Source: Lachnospiraceae bacterium (GTDB taxonomy: Bacteria > Bacillota > Clostridia > Lachnospirales > Lachnospiraceae). From it: a DNA stretch of 64,000 bases. A program made the translations under genes and the position numbers. The notes beneath the pieces were generated by a model, which saw only the letters and a list, made by a program, of their open reading frames with translations, did not search any database and had not been told where the DNA came from. Below, in pieces: positions 7,725-17,589 of this stretch. Location: assembly GCA_017508825.1 (NCBI GenBank), contig JAFWRC010000082.1:1-64000 (forward strand). The letters are read 5' to 3'. Numbering within the stretch: position 1 is the stretch's first letter; each line of letters begins with the position of its first letter.

Positions 7725-9767
7725 ATGTCATATTATCTTCGAAAAACACTAGAGACCGATTGTAAATTGTTCTACCGCTGGGCCAATGATCCGGCAGTGC
7801 GCAGCGCATCCTTTTCTACCGAACAGATCGGGTGGGAGGAGCATCAGAAATGGTTTGCGTGGATGCTGGAAAAGGACAGCATCGACAGTTTTGTATGCAT
7901 GGATTTTCTTCTGCCGGTAGGGCAGGTGCGCGTCGGACAGGCGCAGTCCGATCCGAAGAAAGGTGTGATCAGTTACAGCGTTGGGGAGGAATACCGGGGA
8001 CGTGGCATCGCAAAGCAGATGCTGGCGAAACTGGAGGAAAAACTCACCGAAAAATATACGGCGCTGATCGCGGAAGTAAAGCCGGAGAATGAGGCATCCC
8101 GTAAGGTGTTTGAGGATCTGGGCTATACAAAGGTTTCCGAAGACGAGACCAAACTGGTCTTTGAGAAGGCGTTGAACGGACCGACGGTGGTAATGCAGAG
8201 CAAAAAGCCGCGGGAGGCAAAGTTTGAGGTGCTGCGGGTAATTGCCATGCTGATGGTGATCATGCTGCACTACCTGGATAAGGGCGGACTTTTGCACCGG
8301 CTGGACGGGGATCACAGCGGAAGCAACCTTGCTTTTTGGTTCCTGGAGGCATTCTGTCTGGTATCGGTCAATCTCTATGTGATGATCAGCGGTTACTTCC
8401 TGATCGACAGCCGCTTTACCCTGCGGCGTCTGGTGAAACTGTGGTGCGAGGTGTTTTTCTACAGCGTTCTGGTGGCGGCGATCTGTCTGATCACAGGGAT
8501 CGCAGACAGGGGAACGTATCTGAATTTTTATAATCTGCAGTATTTCTTCCTGCCGGCGGTGAATAACCACTACTGGTTTGCAAGTTCTTATCTTTTACTG
8601 TATCTGTTCTCGCCGTTTCTGGGAGCGGCGGTCAAAAAGATGTCAAAACAGCAGCATCTGATGCTGCTTCTGACCCTGCTTTGCGTGTTGAGCCTGCCGA
8701 AGTCGCTGGTACCGGCGGAACTGGCGATGGACGATCACGGAGTAAGCATCCTGTGGTTTCTCTGTCTGTACATCGTGGCGGCCTATATCCGGCTCCACGG
8801 GATCCCGTTCCTTCAGACCGGAAAAAAGAGCCTGTTATGTTACGGGATCTGTGCAGTAATGATCCCGCTGGGAATGCTGATGGTGGGCGGCCTGCGGCAA
8901 ATGGTCGTGGATTCGGCAGCAGAAGCAGCGGCGAAGGCTGAAACGTTCCGGTTTGGCTTTCTGGATCAGGGTTTTGCCTATCTGCTGACGACTATGGACG
9001 ATTACAACCATATCCTGGTCCTTTGCGCATCGGTTGGCCTGTTCTGCTTTTTTGTGAACTGGAAACCGAAGAAGAATCTGGTGATGGATGTATTAGCACG
9101 TATAGCGCCTTATACCTTTGGCGTGTATCTGCTGCATGAGCATCTGCTGCTGCGTTATGCTTGGCCGGAGTGGCTGGGGGTAAACAAGGCCTATGGCCCG
9201 GCACGTATCCTGCATATGCTCCTGTCGGTTCTGATCATCTTTATTGTGGGCATCCTTGTGGATGCGCTGCGGAGTATCCTGTTTGACCAGATTGAGAAAC
9301 TGATCGACTGGGGCATGGGGATTTACTTTGCAAAGAAGGAAGTGTGGGATTACCTGATCGTCGGTTTTATGACCACGGTTGTGGCATGGGTAACCTACCC
9401 GATCTTTGCCGGGGGGGTATTTGCGGGGATGGAGGATGCTGTACGTGTGGCAGCGGCCAACGCAGTATCGTGGGTATTCTCCGTGATCTTTGCCTATGTT
9501 ACTAACCGTATCTTTGTGTTCCACAGCACGAAGACCGGCTTTGCGGAAGTATCAAAGGAGTTTGCGACATTTGTGGGAGCGCGTCTGTTTTCCTTTGGTG
9601 TTGATGAAGGTATGATGCTGTTGCTGGTAGTCGTATTGCATGTGAATGAGTTCCTGTCAAAATACGTGATCGTCAGCATTGCGGTCATTGTACTGAACTA
9701 TGTATTGAGCAAATTGTTAGTCTTTAAGAAACCGGCAAAAAAGGCGGAAACCGATGAAGAAAACTGA
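7725..9767 (+). CDS. Three-domain fusion: GNAT acetyltransferase, acyltransferase-3, GtrA
   Basis: 680 residues in one uninterrupted frame. Residues 1-150 are a cytoplasmic GNAT domain with the acetyl-CoA loop YRGRGIAKQM (90-99); its place after pseG/pseF suggests a PseH-like N-acetyltransferase. Residues about 163-525 are a polytopic acyltransferase-3 domain beginning REAKFEVLRVIAM with the expected His in VIMLHYLD (His172), typical of O-acetylation of surface glycans. Residues about 538-668 are a four-helix GtrA domain (WDYLIVGFMTTVVAWVTYP...YVTNRIFVF), the family proposed to flip undecaprenyl-phosphate-linked sugars. Each domain is normally a separate protein. The end overlaps the next gene by 14 bases. 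No stop or frame change explains the joins, so it looks like a true fusion. Confidence 0.85.
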   Translation: MSYYLRKTLETDCKLFYRWANDPAVRSASFSTEQIGWEEHQKWFAWMLEKDSIDSFVCMDFLLPVGQVRVGQAQSDPKKGVISYSVGEEYRGRGIAKQMLAKLEEKLTEKYTALIAEVKPENEASRKVFEDLGYTKVSEDETKLVFEKALNGPTVVMQSKKPREAKFEVLRVIAMLMVIMLHYLDKGGLLHRLDGDHSGSNLAFWFLEAFCLVSVNLYVMISGYFLIDSRFTLRRLVKLWCEVFFYSVLVAAICLITGIADRGTYLNFYNLQYFFLPAVNNHYWFASSYLLLYLFSPFLGAAVKKMSKQQHLMLLLTLLCVLSLPKSLVPAELAMDDHGVSILWFLCLYIVAAYIRLHGIPFLQTGKKSLLCYGICAVMIPLGMLMVGGLRQMVVDSAAEAAAKAETFRFGFLDQGFAYLLTTMDDYNHILVLCASVGLFCFFVNWKPKKNLVMDVLARIAPYTFGVYLLHEHLLLRYAWPEWLGVNKAYGPARILHMLLSVLIIFIVGILVDALRSILFDQIEKLIDWGMGIYFAKKEVWDYLIVGFMTTVVAWVTYPIFAGGVFAGMEDAVRVAAANAVSWVFSVIFAYVTNRIFVFHSTKTGFAEVSKEFATFVGARLFSFGVDEGMMLLLVVVLHVNEFLSKYVIVSIAVIVLNYVLSKLLVFKKPAKKAETDEEN

Positions 9768-10836
9768 GTTGAACAATAAGACCATACTGGTGACGGGAGC
9801 GGCCGGTTTTATCGGGGCGAACCTGGTGCTGCGGCTGCTTGCGGAATGCGAGGGGACGCGGATCATCGGGCTGGACAGCGTAAATGACTATTACGATGTG
9901 TCGATCAAGGAATACCGTCTGCAGCAGATCGAAGAAGCGGCGGCGCATTCCTCATGCAGCTGGCAGTTTGTGAAGGGAAACATCGCAGATGCGGAACTGA
10001 TCAAAAAGCTGTTTGCAGAGTATCGTTTTCAGGTTGTGGTCAATCTTGCGGCACAGGCGGGCGTACGTTATTCCATTGAGAATCCGGACGCCTATATTGA
10101 AGCAAATGTGATCGGTTTTTATAATATTTTAGAGGCCTGCCGGCATAGTTATGATGACGGGGCCGAAGGCGTGGAGCATCTCGTGTATGCATCCAGTTCG
10201 TCCATTTACGGAGCCAATGCAAAGATCCCATACAGCACGGAGGATCCGACGGAAAAACCGGTGTCGCTTTATGCGGCGACCAAAAAGACGGACGAACTGC
10301 TGGCGCATGCTTACAGCAAGCTGTACCAGATTCCGTCTACGGGACTGCGTTTCTTCACGGTTTACGGACCGGCCGGACGCCCGGATATGGCGTATTTCGG
10401 TTTTTCGGAGAAACTGCGCAAAGGAGAGAAGATCAAGGTCTTTAATTACGGCAACTGTAAGAGGGATTTTACCTTTGTGGATGATGTGACCGAAGGCATC
10501 CGGCTGGTGATGCAGGGAGCGCCGGAACGTGTGACCGGGGAAGACGGACTGCCGGTTCCGCCGTATGCGGTATACAATATCGGAAATTCTTCACCGGTAG
10601 ATCTGATGGAGTTCATCGGGATTCTCTCGGAAGAACTGATCCGTGTGGGCATATTGCCGGAGGACTTTGACCTGCAGGCACACGAAGAACTGCTGCCGAT
10701 GCAGCCCGGGGATGTGGCAGTGACCTACGCCGACACCTCGGCATTAGAAAGAGATTATGGTTTCAAGCCGTCGACGCCTTTACACGAGGGGCTGCGAAAG
10801 TTTGCCGAATGGTACGGTATGTGGAACCGGAAATAG
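9754..10836 (+). CDS. UDP-glucuronate 4-epimerase-type NAD-dependent epimerase
   Basis: 360 residues, an extended short-chain dehydrogenase. The NAD-binding GAAGFIG is at residues 15-21, a Ser-rich segment SSSSIYG precedes the catalytic YAATK (Tyr173, Lys177), and LRFFTVYGPAGRPDMA matches the UDP-glucuronate 4-epimerase (CapI/GAE) group. NLAAQAGVRYSIENPDAY is also characteristic of that group. The expected product is UDP-galacturonate from UDP-glucuronate. A UDP-glucose dehydrogenase is not seen here, so UDP-GlcA must come from elsewhere; the UDP-glucuronate decarboxylase at 63343 would use the same pool. It starts inside the end of the previous gene. Confidence 0.85.
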   Translation: MKKTELNNKTILVTGAAGFIGANLVLRLLAECEGTRIIGLDSVNDYYDVSIKEYRLQQIEEAAAHSSCSWQFVKGNIADAELIKKLFAEYRFQVVVNLAAQAGVRYSIENPDAYIEANVIGFYNILEACRHSYDDGAEGVEHLVYASSSSIYGANAKIPYSTEDPTEKPVSLYAATKKTDELLAHAYSKLYQIPSTGLRFFTVYGPAGRPDMAYFGFSEKLRKGEKIKVFNYGNCKRDFTFVDDVTEGIRLVMQGAPERVTGEDGLPVPPYAVYNIGNSSPVDLMEFIGILSEELIRVGILPEDFDLQAHEELLPMQPGDVAVTYADTSALERDYGFKPSTPLHEGLRKFAEWYGMWNRK

Positions 10837-10910
10837 AATATAGGGACGGCCGAATGAGATTCGGGCAGAAAATAATGAGATCAATCGATAGGAGAATGTA
10901 GGAAAAAAGC

Positions 10911-11360
10911 ATGAATAAATTATTTCAACAGATCATAAAATTCGGAGCGGTTGGCGGGATCTGCTTCCTGATCGATATGGGCGTTACGATGCTGCTGAAA
11001 GTGATCGGCGTTCATTATCTCGTGGCCGGCTTTTGCGGATTTCTTGTCTCTGTAGTATTCAATTACATACTGAGCTTTAAATTTGTTTTTGAACGCAAGG
11101 AGGATATGGATCGCAGGAAAGAGTTTGTGATCTTTGTGGCACTTAGCGCAGGTGGTCTGGTGATCAACGAAGTGATCCTTTATATCTGCATGGATGTGAT
11201 CTATGCGAACTGGAACTGGCTGAATCGGCTGATCAATGAGAATCTGGCAACGGCACTGTCAAAGATCGCAGCCACCGGTGTGGTCATGTTCTATAATTTT
11301 GTGACACGTAAAAAGTTCCTGGAAAAGAAGGAAGAGCCCGGAGCAGAGAAGGAACAGTAA
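10911..11360 (+). CDS. GtrA family membrane protein
   Basis: 149 residues with four predicted membrane helices: FGAVGGICFLIDMGVTMLL, VAGFCGFLVSVVFNYILSF, FVIFVALSAGGLVINEVIL and ALSKIAATGVVMFYNF, ending in a basic tail. GtrA proteins act with a GtrB-type undecaprenyl-phosphate glucosyltransferase and are thought to flip the lipid-linked sugar. A GtrB-type gene is at 16627 and a GtrII-like gene at 19248, so the full three-part side-chain module may be present. This is the second GtrA domain in the window (the other is at the end of the fusion protein). The stop codon overlaps the next start by one base. Confidence 0.85.
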   Translation: MNKLFQQIIKFGAVGGICFLIDMGVTMLLKVIGVHYLVAGFCGFLVSVVFNYILSFKFVFERKEDMDRRKEFVIFVALSAGGLVINEVILYICMDVIYANWNWLNRLINENLATALSKIAATGVVMFYNFVTRKKFLEKKEEPGAEKEQ

Positions 11361-13155
11361 TGGCAGCGCCGCAATCGGGAGAAAAGGAACCGAATATTTT
11401 TAGAAAGCTTTATCAGCGGACGCCGGAGATATTACAGCACCCATGGATGGAAACGTTTATATTCCCGGCACTACTGGTGATCTTTGCGTTTCTGGGGGTC
11501 AATCAGGGAGCAGATCTTACGGATACCACCTACAGTCTGGGGAATTATGAGCAGTTCGGGCAGCTTAAGGGTGACTGGATCTACGCTACCTATCTGGCAA
11601 ATCTGTGCGGACATCTTTTCATGAAGATCACCGGCGGCAGGCTCCTGTGGATGAACGTGCTGACACGTCTTTTGCCGCTCGTAACCTCTCTTTCGGTCTA
11701 TTTTGTATTCAAAAAACGTATTTCACCGGCAATCCTGTTTTTAGGAGAGATGATTGCTCTGGGATTATGCTGGTGTCCTACGGTAATCCTGTATAATTAC
11801 CTGTCGTATCTGCTGTTTACGGTTGCAGGGCTGCTTTTGTGGAGCTGGTCGGAAACAGGGAAAGAACGTCTGCTGTTTCTGGCGGGTGTAGTACTGGGGC
11901 TGGCTTTTCCGGTACGTATCTCCAATCTGGTGTATTGCATCTGGATCCTTTTTGTATGGTATCATCTGGCAGGCCGTCCGAAGGAGCTTGCAAAAGCCAC
12001 CGGTATCTGCATTGGGGGATATAGCTGCGGTATTGTGGCAGCTTTTCTGATCCTGATCCTATCGGAAGCGGGGCGTGGCGGAGTGCAGGGCGCGATGGAC
12101 GGTATGGGCGGTATGGTACAGTGGGTGAGCAGCCTGTTTGCTTCTTCTGCCGGAGATGCAGGTGCTATTCCATGGGGGCGATGCTCAAGGCGATTGCCGG
12201 CGGATACCTTTTCGGGGCAAAGTGGTTTCTGTTTTTGCTGGCCGGAATTCTGCTCGGTACCGTAATGTTCAGCCTTCAAAAGGAACGTTTTTTTCTGCCC
12301 AAGACGATCATGTATCTGTGTGGCATAATGCTATTGTTCGTATATTATTTTCGGAACGGCGTATGCACCACAAAGTATTATAATAACGGAAGTATCTTCG
12401 GGATCGGAACAATCCTGCTTTTTGTGTTTCTGCTGCTTTTTGCATATATTGCGTCTCCGCTTTGTGATAAGACGCTTTTACGTGAGGATAAGAAGCTTGC
12501 ATTCTTTGCTTTGACGGCACTTATGGCAGTACCGCTGGGCAGCAACAATCACCTGTATGCGGTTTTGAATCAGATGTTTCTGATCGCACCGGTCGGAATC
12601 CGGCTGCTGGGAAAGTGGGTACAGTCACAAGAGCGGAAAGCGTGGTTTTATCCGTTGCGCTATATGCAAGTGGCGTTTCTTGCGTTATTTACGATCCAGT
12701 GTGTTCTGTTCGGAAGTATCTATACCTTTAAGGACGGGGAGGAAGGCGCTCTGCGAAATACCCGGATGGGTAATTCATGTATAGTTCTTGAGGGAATGTA
12801 TACCAATGCGGCACATAAAGAGGCAATCGAAGGACTGGCCCGGGCGGTGGGGCATTCTCCGGATGTCAGACTGCTTACCTACGGCAATCTGCCCGGCTTG
12901 CATTATGCACTGGGGCTTTCGCCGGCATTATCCAATTTGTGGCCGGATCTGGACAGTTATGCCTATGCCGATATGGAAAAAGAGCTGGCGGATCTGAAGG
13001 ATCAGGATCTTTGGATCATTACGGCGGCAAAAATGCCGGAATACAGCGGAGATATGAAAAAAAAGTATTCCCTATTGCAGAAATTTATATATAATAGAGG
13101 ATATGAGATAATCTATCGAAATGAGGAATTTATTGTCTATGAAAAATTACAGTGA
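11360..13155 (+). pseudogene. Frameshifted polytopic membrane protein (GT-C-like)
   Basis: The first frame runs from 11360 and ends at 12265. A second frame, open from before 12121 to 13155, continues the same kind of protein. Protein similarity of style breaks at about 12160-12178: the first frame loses hydrophobic character after SSAGDAG, where the second frame continues YSMGAMLKAIAGGYLFGAKW. One missing base near 12166 restores a protein of about 598 residues with many membrane helices and a C-terminal extracytoplasmic domain. Such proteins in glycan loci are usually lipid-sugar-dependent GT-C transferases or polymerases, but no named family is recognised. It could also be a sequencing error. 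There is no slippery heptamer, so programmed frameshifting is unlikely. Confidence 0.75.
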
Positions 13156-14287
13156 ATATAGTATCAAGTTTAATGTGCCACCTCATACGGGGAAAGAGCT
13201 GGAGTATATCCGTCAGTGTATCGAGGCACAGAAGATCTGCGGTGACGGAGCATTTACAAAGAAATGTAATGCATGGTTTGAGGAACGGATGCAGGTGAAG
13301 AAATGTCTGCTGACCACGTCTTGTACGCATGCGACGGAACTGGCGGCGCTGCTGATCGATATCAAAGAAGGCGATGAGGTGATCATGCCTTCCTACACAT
13401 TTGTTTCTACGGCAGATGCTTTCGTTCTGCGTGGAGCAAAGGCAGTGTTTGTGGACATCCGCCCGGATACTATGAATATCGATGAGACAAAGATCGAAGC
13501 GGCGATCACGGAAAAGACCAAAGCCATCGTACCGGTGCATTATGCCGGCGTGGCCTGTGAAATGGATACCATTCTGGATATTGCCAGGCGCCATAATCTG
13601 TATGTGATCGAGGATGCGGCGCAGGGAGTAATGGCGAGCTATAAAGGTAAGGCACTGGGCACCATCGGTGATCTGGGCTGCTACAGCTTTCATGAGACCA
13701 AGAACTACAGCATGGGAGAGGGCGGCGCGCTGTTGCTTCGTGATGAGAAGTTTATTGAGATGGCGGAGATCATCCGTGAAAAGGGGACTGACCGCAGTCG
13801 TTTCTTTCGCGGACAGGTGGATAAATACACATGGCAGGAGGCGGGATCATCCTATCTGCCCAGTGATATGAATGCAGCGTATCTATACGCACAGTTGGAG
13901 ATCGCGGATGAGATCAATCAGGCCAGAAGAAAGATCTGGGATACCTATTACGCTGGCTTGAAACCATTGCAGGATGCCGGTAAGCTGGAATTGCCGGTGG
14001 TACCGGAAGGCTGCATACATAATGCGCACATGTTTTATGTCAAGACCAAAGACAATACGGAGCGTACGGCGCTGATCGATTACCTGAAGGAATCCCACAT
14101 TCTTTCGGTATTCCACTATATTCCGTTACATTCCGCACCGGCCGGAAAGAAGTACGGGCGTTTTGCCGGGGAAGATGTGTATACCACAAAGGAAAGCGAG
14201 CGTCTGACCAGACTGCCGCTGTACTACGGACTGACGGAAGAACAGAATCAATACATCATTGACCGGATCAAAGAGTTTTATAAGTAG
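13139..14287 (+). CDS. wecE: dTDP-4-amino-4,6-dideoxygalactose transaminase (WecE/RffA type)
   Basis: 382 residues. The ATG at 13139 overlaps the end of the frameshifted gene; an upstream ATG at 13121 adds six residues. The sequence follows enterobacterial WecE throughout: FNVPPHTGKELEYI, ICGDGAFTKKC, MPSYTFVSTADAFVLRGAK, IVPVHYAGVACEMDTI and the PLP lysine in FHETKNYS (Lys188). It is a sugar aminotransferase that converts dTDP-4-keto-6-deoxyglucose and glutamate to dTDP-Fuc4N. The GNAT protein at 16076 could acetylate the product as WecD does. RmlA and RmlB, needed for the precursor, are not in the window. Confidence 0.92.
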   Translation: MKNYSEYSIKFNVPPHTGKELEYIRQCIEAQKICGDGAFTKKCNAWFEERMQVKKCLLTTSCTHATELAALLIDIKEGDEVIMPSYTFVSTADAFVLRGAKAVFVDIRPDTMNIDETKIEAAITEKTKAIVPVHYAGVACEMDTILDIARRHNLYVIEDAAQGVMASYKGKALGTIGDLGCYSFHETKNYSMGEGGALLLRDEKFIEMAEIIREKGTDRSRFFRGQVDKYTWQEAGSSYLPSDMNAAYLYAQLEIADEINQARRKIWDTYYAGLKPLQDAGKLELPVVPEGCIHNAHMFYVKTKDNTERTALIDYLKESHILSVFHYIPLHSAPAGKKYGRFAGEDVYTTKESERLTRLPLYYGLTEEQNQYIIDRIKEFYK

Positions 14288-14293
14288 GATTAT

Positions 14294-16054
14294 ATGAAAA
14301 AAGAGAGAACATGGGGGCGCTTATTGACGCTATTGCTGCTGATGGGGATACCGTTTGCGGCTATAATGTCAGTGGGCACTCCCCTCTATGTTTTGAATGA
14401 CGATCTGCAAATCCAATCGGTGCTTTCAGGGACTTATAGCGGCAGCCCGGATCTGCATACTGTATATATGCGGGCGCCGTTATCTTTTTTATTATCACTG
14501 CTCTATCGTATTTTGCCGATGATCCCATGGTTTGGGCTGTTTTTGTGCGGGACTGTGTTCCTGTGCGTGCTGCTGATCCTGTATAAATGTATGGGGGAAG
14601 GAAAGACGCGAAGTCTCAAGACCGTATTAGTCTATATTCTGGTGATGCTATTTGCACTTCCGCTGTTCTGGCAGCCGCATTATACCGTAGTGGCGGCCTG
14701 CGCCGGTGCAACGGGAATCTTCCTGCTGCTTCAGACAAAAGACAGTGATTCAAGGAGGGAACAGATCCGCTCTTTACTGCCGGCCTTTTTTATGCTGCTT
14801 CTCTGTGATCAGATCCGTTCACAGGTGTTTTTTATGCTCCTTCCGTTTTTGGGTATTGCTCAGCTCAGTTGTTTTCTGAAGCAGGAGAAGAAAACGGAAT
14901 GGCTGAAAAAACAGGTGTTTCCGTGACTGGGGTTTGTGGTGGCATGGATCAGTCTTTATGCCTTGCATTCGGCAGCTTATGCCGGCAGAGAGTGGCAGGA
15001 TTTTTTGAATCTCAATGAGGCACGAACGGCATTGTATGACTATACGCTGGTATGGGAAAGCGATGAAGCTGTGGAATACTACCGAGAATGCGGGGTAACG
15101 GAGGAAGCCTATCCGTTATATCGTTATTATGATCTGCTGCCGGAGACATCCGTAACGACGGAACGGCTGCAGAAGATGGCAGACTTTCAGGAGCCGTCCC
15201 GTACGGTATCAGAGGTGCAGAAGCTGAAAAATGTGATATATGATATACGCACGAATACGCTGGGGACGAAAAAAGCTGATTTTCCTTATGCCTACTTACT
15301 GATTGTTTTTTATGTGGCAGTGATCATACGGATTATCACAGAAAGAAGGTATCTTCTCGGGGGAGCGGTGTGCGGAAGCGGACTTTTGCATATCCTTCTC
15401 TATGGATGGCTGCTCTGGCGGGGGCGTACACCGGAACGGGTTATGGTGTCGCTGTATATGATAGAGCTGTTTTTGCTGCTGGCTGTGTTGTGGCCGCTTT
15501 TGGAAAGAAGCAGATGGATGGTAAGGATCCTGTGCGCGGTCAGCCTGATCGCTGCGTTTTTTGTTGGGGGAAACTCGGTAAAAGGTTATCGTCAACAAAG
15601 TTCTGTAAATCAATGTGATGATGTGATATACTCTTATATGGCAAACAGGCCGCAGCAATTATATCTGGTAGAGACCTACGCAACGGTGGACCATACAGCA
15701 CCGGTATTTCAGGTCGGAGGAGAAGCAGACGGAAATGTTCTGCTCATGGGTGGCTGGCTGTACGGGAGCCCCCTGGAGAAAAGGAAACTGGAGCGCTTTG
15801 GGTATGAAGATGTACCGTCGCTGTTTACCGGAGGAGATGTATGTTGTGTTTTCAGAAATACAGTACAGCCGGTATTGACAGAAAGCCCTGATCCGGCGGA
15901 GGATTGCAGAGATCGGAACGGATGGAATGGCCTTACCCCGTCTGAAATGGCATGCTGGCTGGAAAAACGTTTCGGCAGTGAAATAAGACGGATCGATACG
16001 GTAGCCTGTAATGAGGCGCAATCGGCATGGTTTCATATTTATCATATTGAGTAG
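14294..16054 (+). pseudogene. Polytopic membrane protein interrupted by an in-frame TGA
   Basis: The frame from the ATG at 14294 meets TGA at 14924-14926 and then stays open, in the same frame, to 16054. The downstream part begins LGFVVAWISLYALHSAAYAG, directly continuing a hydrophobic protein, and has no ribosome site of its own, so two separate genes are unlikely. The reconstructed protein has about 586 residues, with NDDLQIQSVLSGTYSGSPD near the start, many helices, and a C-terminal soluble domain. It resembles the large GT-C-like or uncharacterised membrane proteins of capsule loci. A single change (for example TGG to TGA) would explain it. Sequencing error or rare stop readthrough remain possible. 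Confidence 0.8.
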
Positions 16055-16075
16055 AGGCAATTCTTGAGGAGATAA

Positions 16076-16627
16076 ATGACAGAGGAACAGAGACAATGCA
16101 TTGAACGGATACAGCGGATTGAAGGAGAGCGTGTCTATCTTCGACGCATGACGGAGTCGGATACCGACAAGATCGTGCGCTGGCGTAATATGCCGCATGT
16201 CGTGGAACACTTTATCTATCGGACCGAGGTGACCCATGAAGACCATGAAAAATGGCTGGTCGAACAGGTAGAGACCGGCAGAGTAGAGCAGTTCATCATT
16301 GTGATGCGGGAGAATGACAGGGAGATCGGCAGCCAGTATTTTTCACACATCGATCCGATAAACTATAGTGCTGAATTCGGCATTTTTATCGGCGAAAAGG
16401 ATGCTCTCGGACAGGGGTTCGGAACGGAAGTGCTTCACCTTGCGTTACGATATGCATTTGAAGAGATGAAATTGCACGAGGTAACGCTTCGTGTACTGGA
16501 AGACAATGAACGGGCCATTCGTCTGTATGAAAGCTGCGGATTTAAGATCTGTTCGGAATTGAGCAGGGAAGAACTGCTGGATGGCAGCAGAAAAAGAATC
16601 GTGTTTATGAAGAAAGGGAAAGATTAA
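16076..16627 (+). CDS. GNAT family N-acetyltransferase (RimJ/RimL-like)
   Basis: 183 residues. The GNAT core is clear: VYLRRMTESDTDKIVRWRN at the start, the acetyl-CoA site EKDALGQGFGTEVLHLAL in the middle, and LRVLEDNERAIRLYESCGFK near the end. It shares the operon with wecE and may N-acetylate the 4-amino sugar nucleotide, which is the WecD reaction in the Fuc4NAc pathway. That role is inferred from position; the sequence itself only shows the superfamily. One-base overlap with the GtrB-type gene. Confidence 0.85.
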   Translation: MTEEQRQCIERIQRIEGERVYLRRMTESDTDKIVRWRNMPHVVEHFIYRTEVTHEDHEKWLVEQVETGRVEQFIIVMRENDREIGSQYFSHIDPINYSAEFGIFIGEKDALGQGFGTEVLHLALRYAFEEMKLHEVTLRVLEDNERAIRLYESCGFKICSELSREELLDGSRKRIVFMKKGKD

Positions 16628-17589
16628 TGCAGACGGTCAGTTATGTGATTCCCTGCTATCGCTCGGCACAGACCATCGGCGATGTGGTGGCGGAGATCCG
16701 GGAGAAGATGAAAACTCTCACAAAATATAACTATGAGATCATCCTGGTGAATGACTGTTCTCCGGATGAGACGTTTGACGTGATCAGGGACCTGGCGCTG
16801 GAGGATGCGCGTATCACAGCCATCGATTTTGCACGTAATTTCGGCCAGCATTCCGCATTGATGGCGGGGCTGCGTCAGACGAAAGGTGATATCGTGATCT
16901 GCCTGGACGATGACGGACAGACCCCGGCGGATGAGGCGGACAAACTGCTGGAGGCGCTGGAGAACGGCGCAGATGTGGCCTATGCCAGGTATTCGCACAA
17001 AAAGCATTCCCTGTTTCGTAATTTCGGAAGCTATGTGAATGAGAAGATGGCAGAGGTGATGCTGGATAAGCCGAAGACGCTGTATGTGTCCAGCTATTTT
17101 GCTGCCAAACGCTATATCGTGGACGATATGATCCGCTATGAGAATTCGTATCCCTATGTGATCGGGCTGGTGCTGCGGGCGACCAAGAATATTGTCAACG
17201 TGGATATCAATCACCGGAACCGTGAAGTGGGAGAGTCCGGTTATACGTTAAAAAAACTGCTGGGGCTGTGGATGAACGGTTTTACTTCGTTCTCGGTGAA
17301 GCCGCTGCGGATTGCAACGATATTTGGCGTGATCAGCGCATTGGCGGGATTCATCTACGGCATCGTGATCATCATCCAGCATTTTGTGCTGCCGGACCGC
17401 GTGATGGGGTTTGCATCCCTGGCGGCGATCCTGGTATTTTTCGGCGGTATGATCATGATCATGCTTGGACTGATCGGCGAGTATGTGGGGCGGATCTACA
17501 TCAGTATGAACCGTTCGCCACAGTATATCATCAAGCAGATCGTGAAAAAGGAAGATGTATCTGAACAAAATTCAGATAAACAAACATGA
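16627..17589 (+). CDS. GtrB/ArnC-type polyprenyl-phosphate glycosyltransferase
   Basis: 320 residues. The N-terminal GT2 domain has SYVIPCYRSAQTIGDV, LVNDCSPDET, FARNFGQHSALMAGL and the LDDDGQTP metal site. Two C-terminal membrane helices (IATIFGVISALAGFIYGIVI and ASLAAILVFFGGMIMIMLGLI) end in GEYVGRIYISMNRSPQYIIKQ, the characteristic tail of the GtrB/ArnC/DPM1-like group. It moves a sugar from a nucleotide donor onto undecaprenyl phosphate at the inner face. With GtrA (10911) and the GtrII-like protein (19248) it forms a likely side-chain addition module. Donor sugar unknown. ATGA overlap with the next gene. Confidence 0.9.
   Translation: MQTVSYVIPCYRSAQTIGDVVAEIREKMKTLTKYNYEIILVNDCSPDETFDVIRDLALEDARITAIDFARNFGQHSALMAGLRQTKGDIVICLDDDGQTPADEADKLLEALENGADVAYARYSHKKHSLFRNFGSYVNEKMAEVMLDKPKTLYVSSYFAAKRYIVDDMIRYENSYPYVIGLVLRATKNIVNVDINHRNREVGESGYTLKKLLGLWMNGFTSFSVKPLRIATIFGVISALAGFIYGIVIIIQHFVLPDRVMGFASLAAILVFFGGMIMIMLGLIGEYVGRIYISMNRSPQYIIKQIVKKEDVSEQNSDKQT

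Noticed and set aside
12160..12180. Programmed ribosomal frameshift in the membrane protein at 11360
   Set aside because: There is no X-XXY-YYZ slippery heptamer or downstream pseudoknot; a one-base deletion explains it better.
14924..14926. Selenocysteine or two separate genes at the in-frame TGA
   Set aside because: No SECIS-like hairpin is evident right after the TGA, no ribosome site precedes the second part, and the family does not use selenocysteine.
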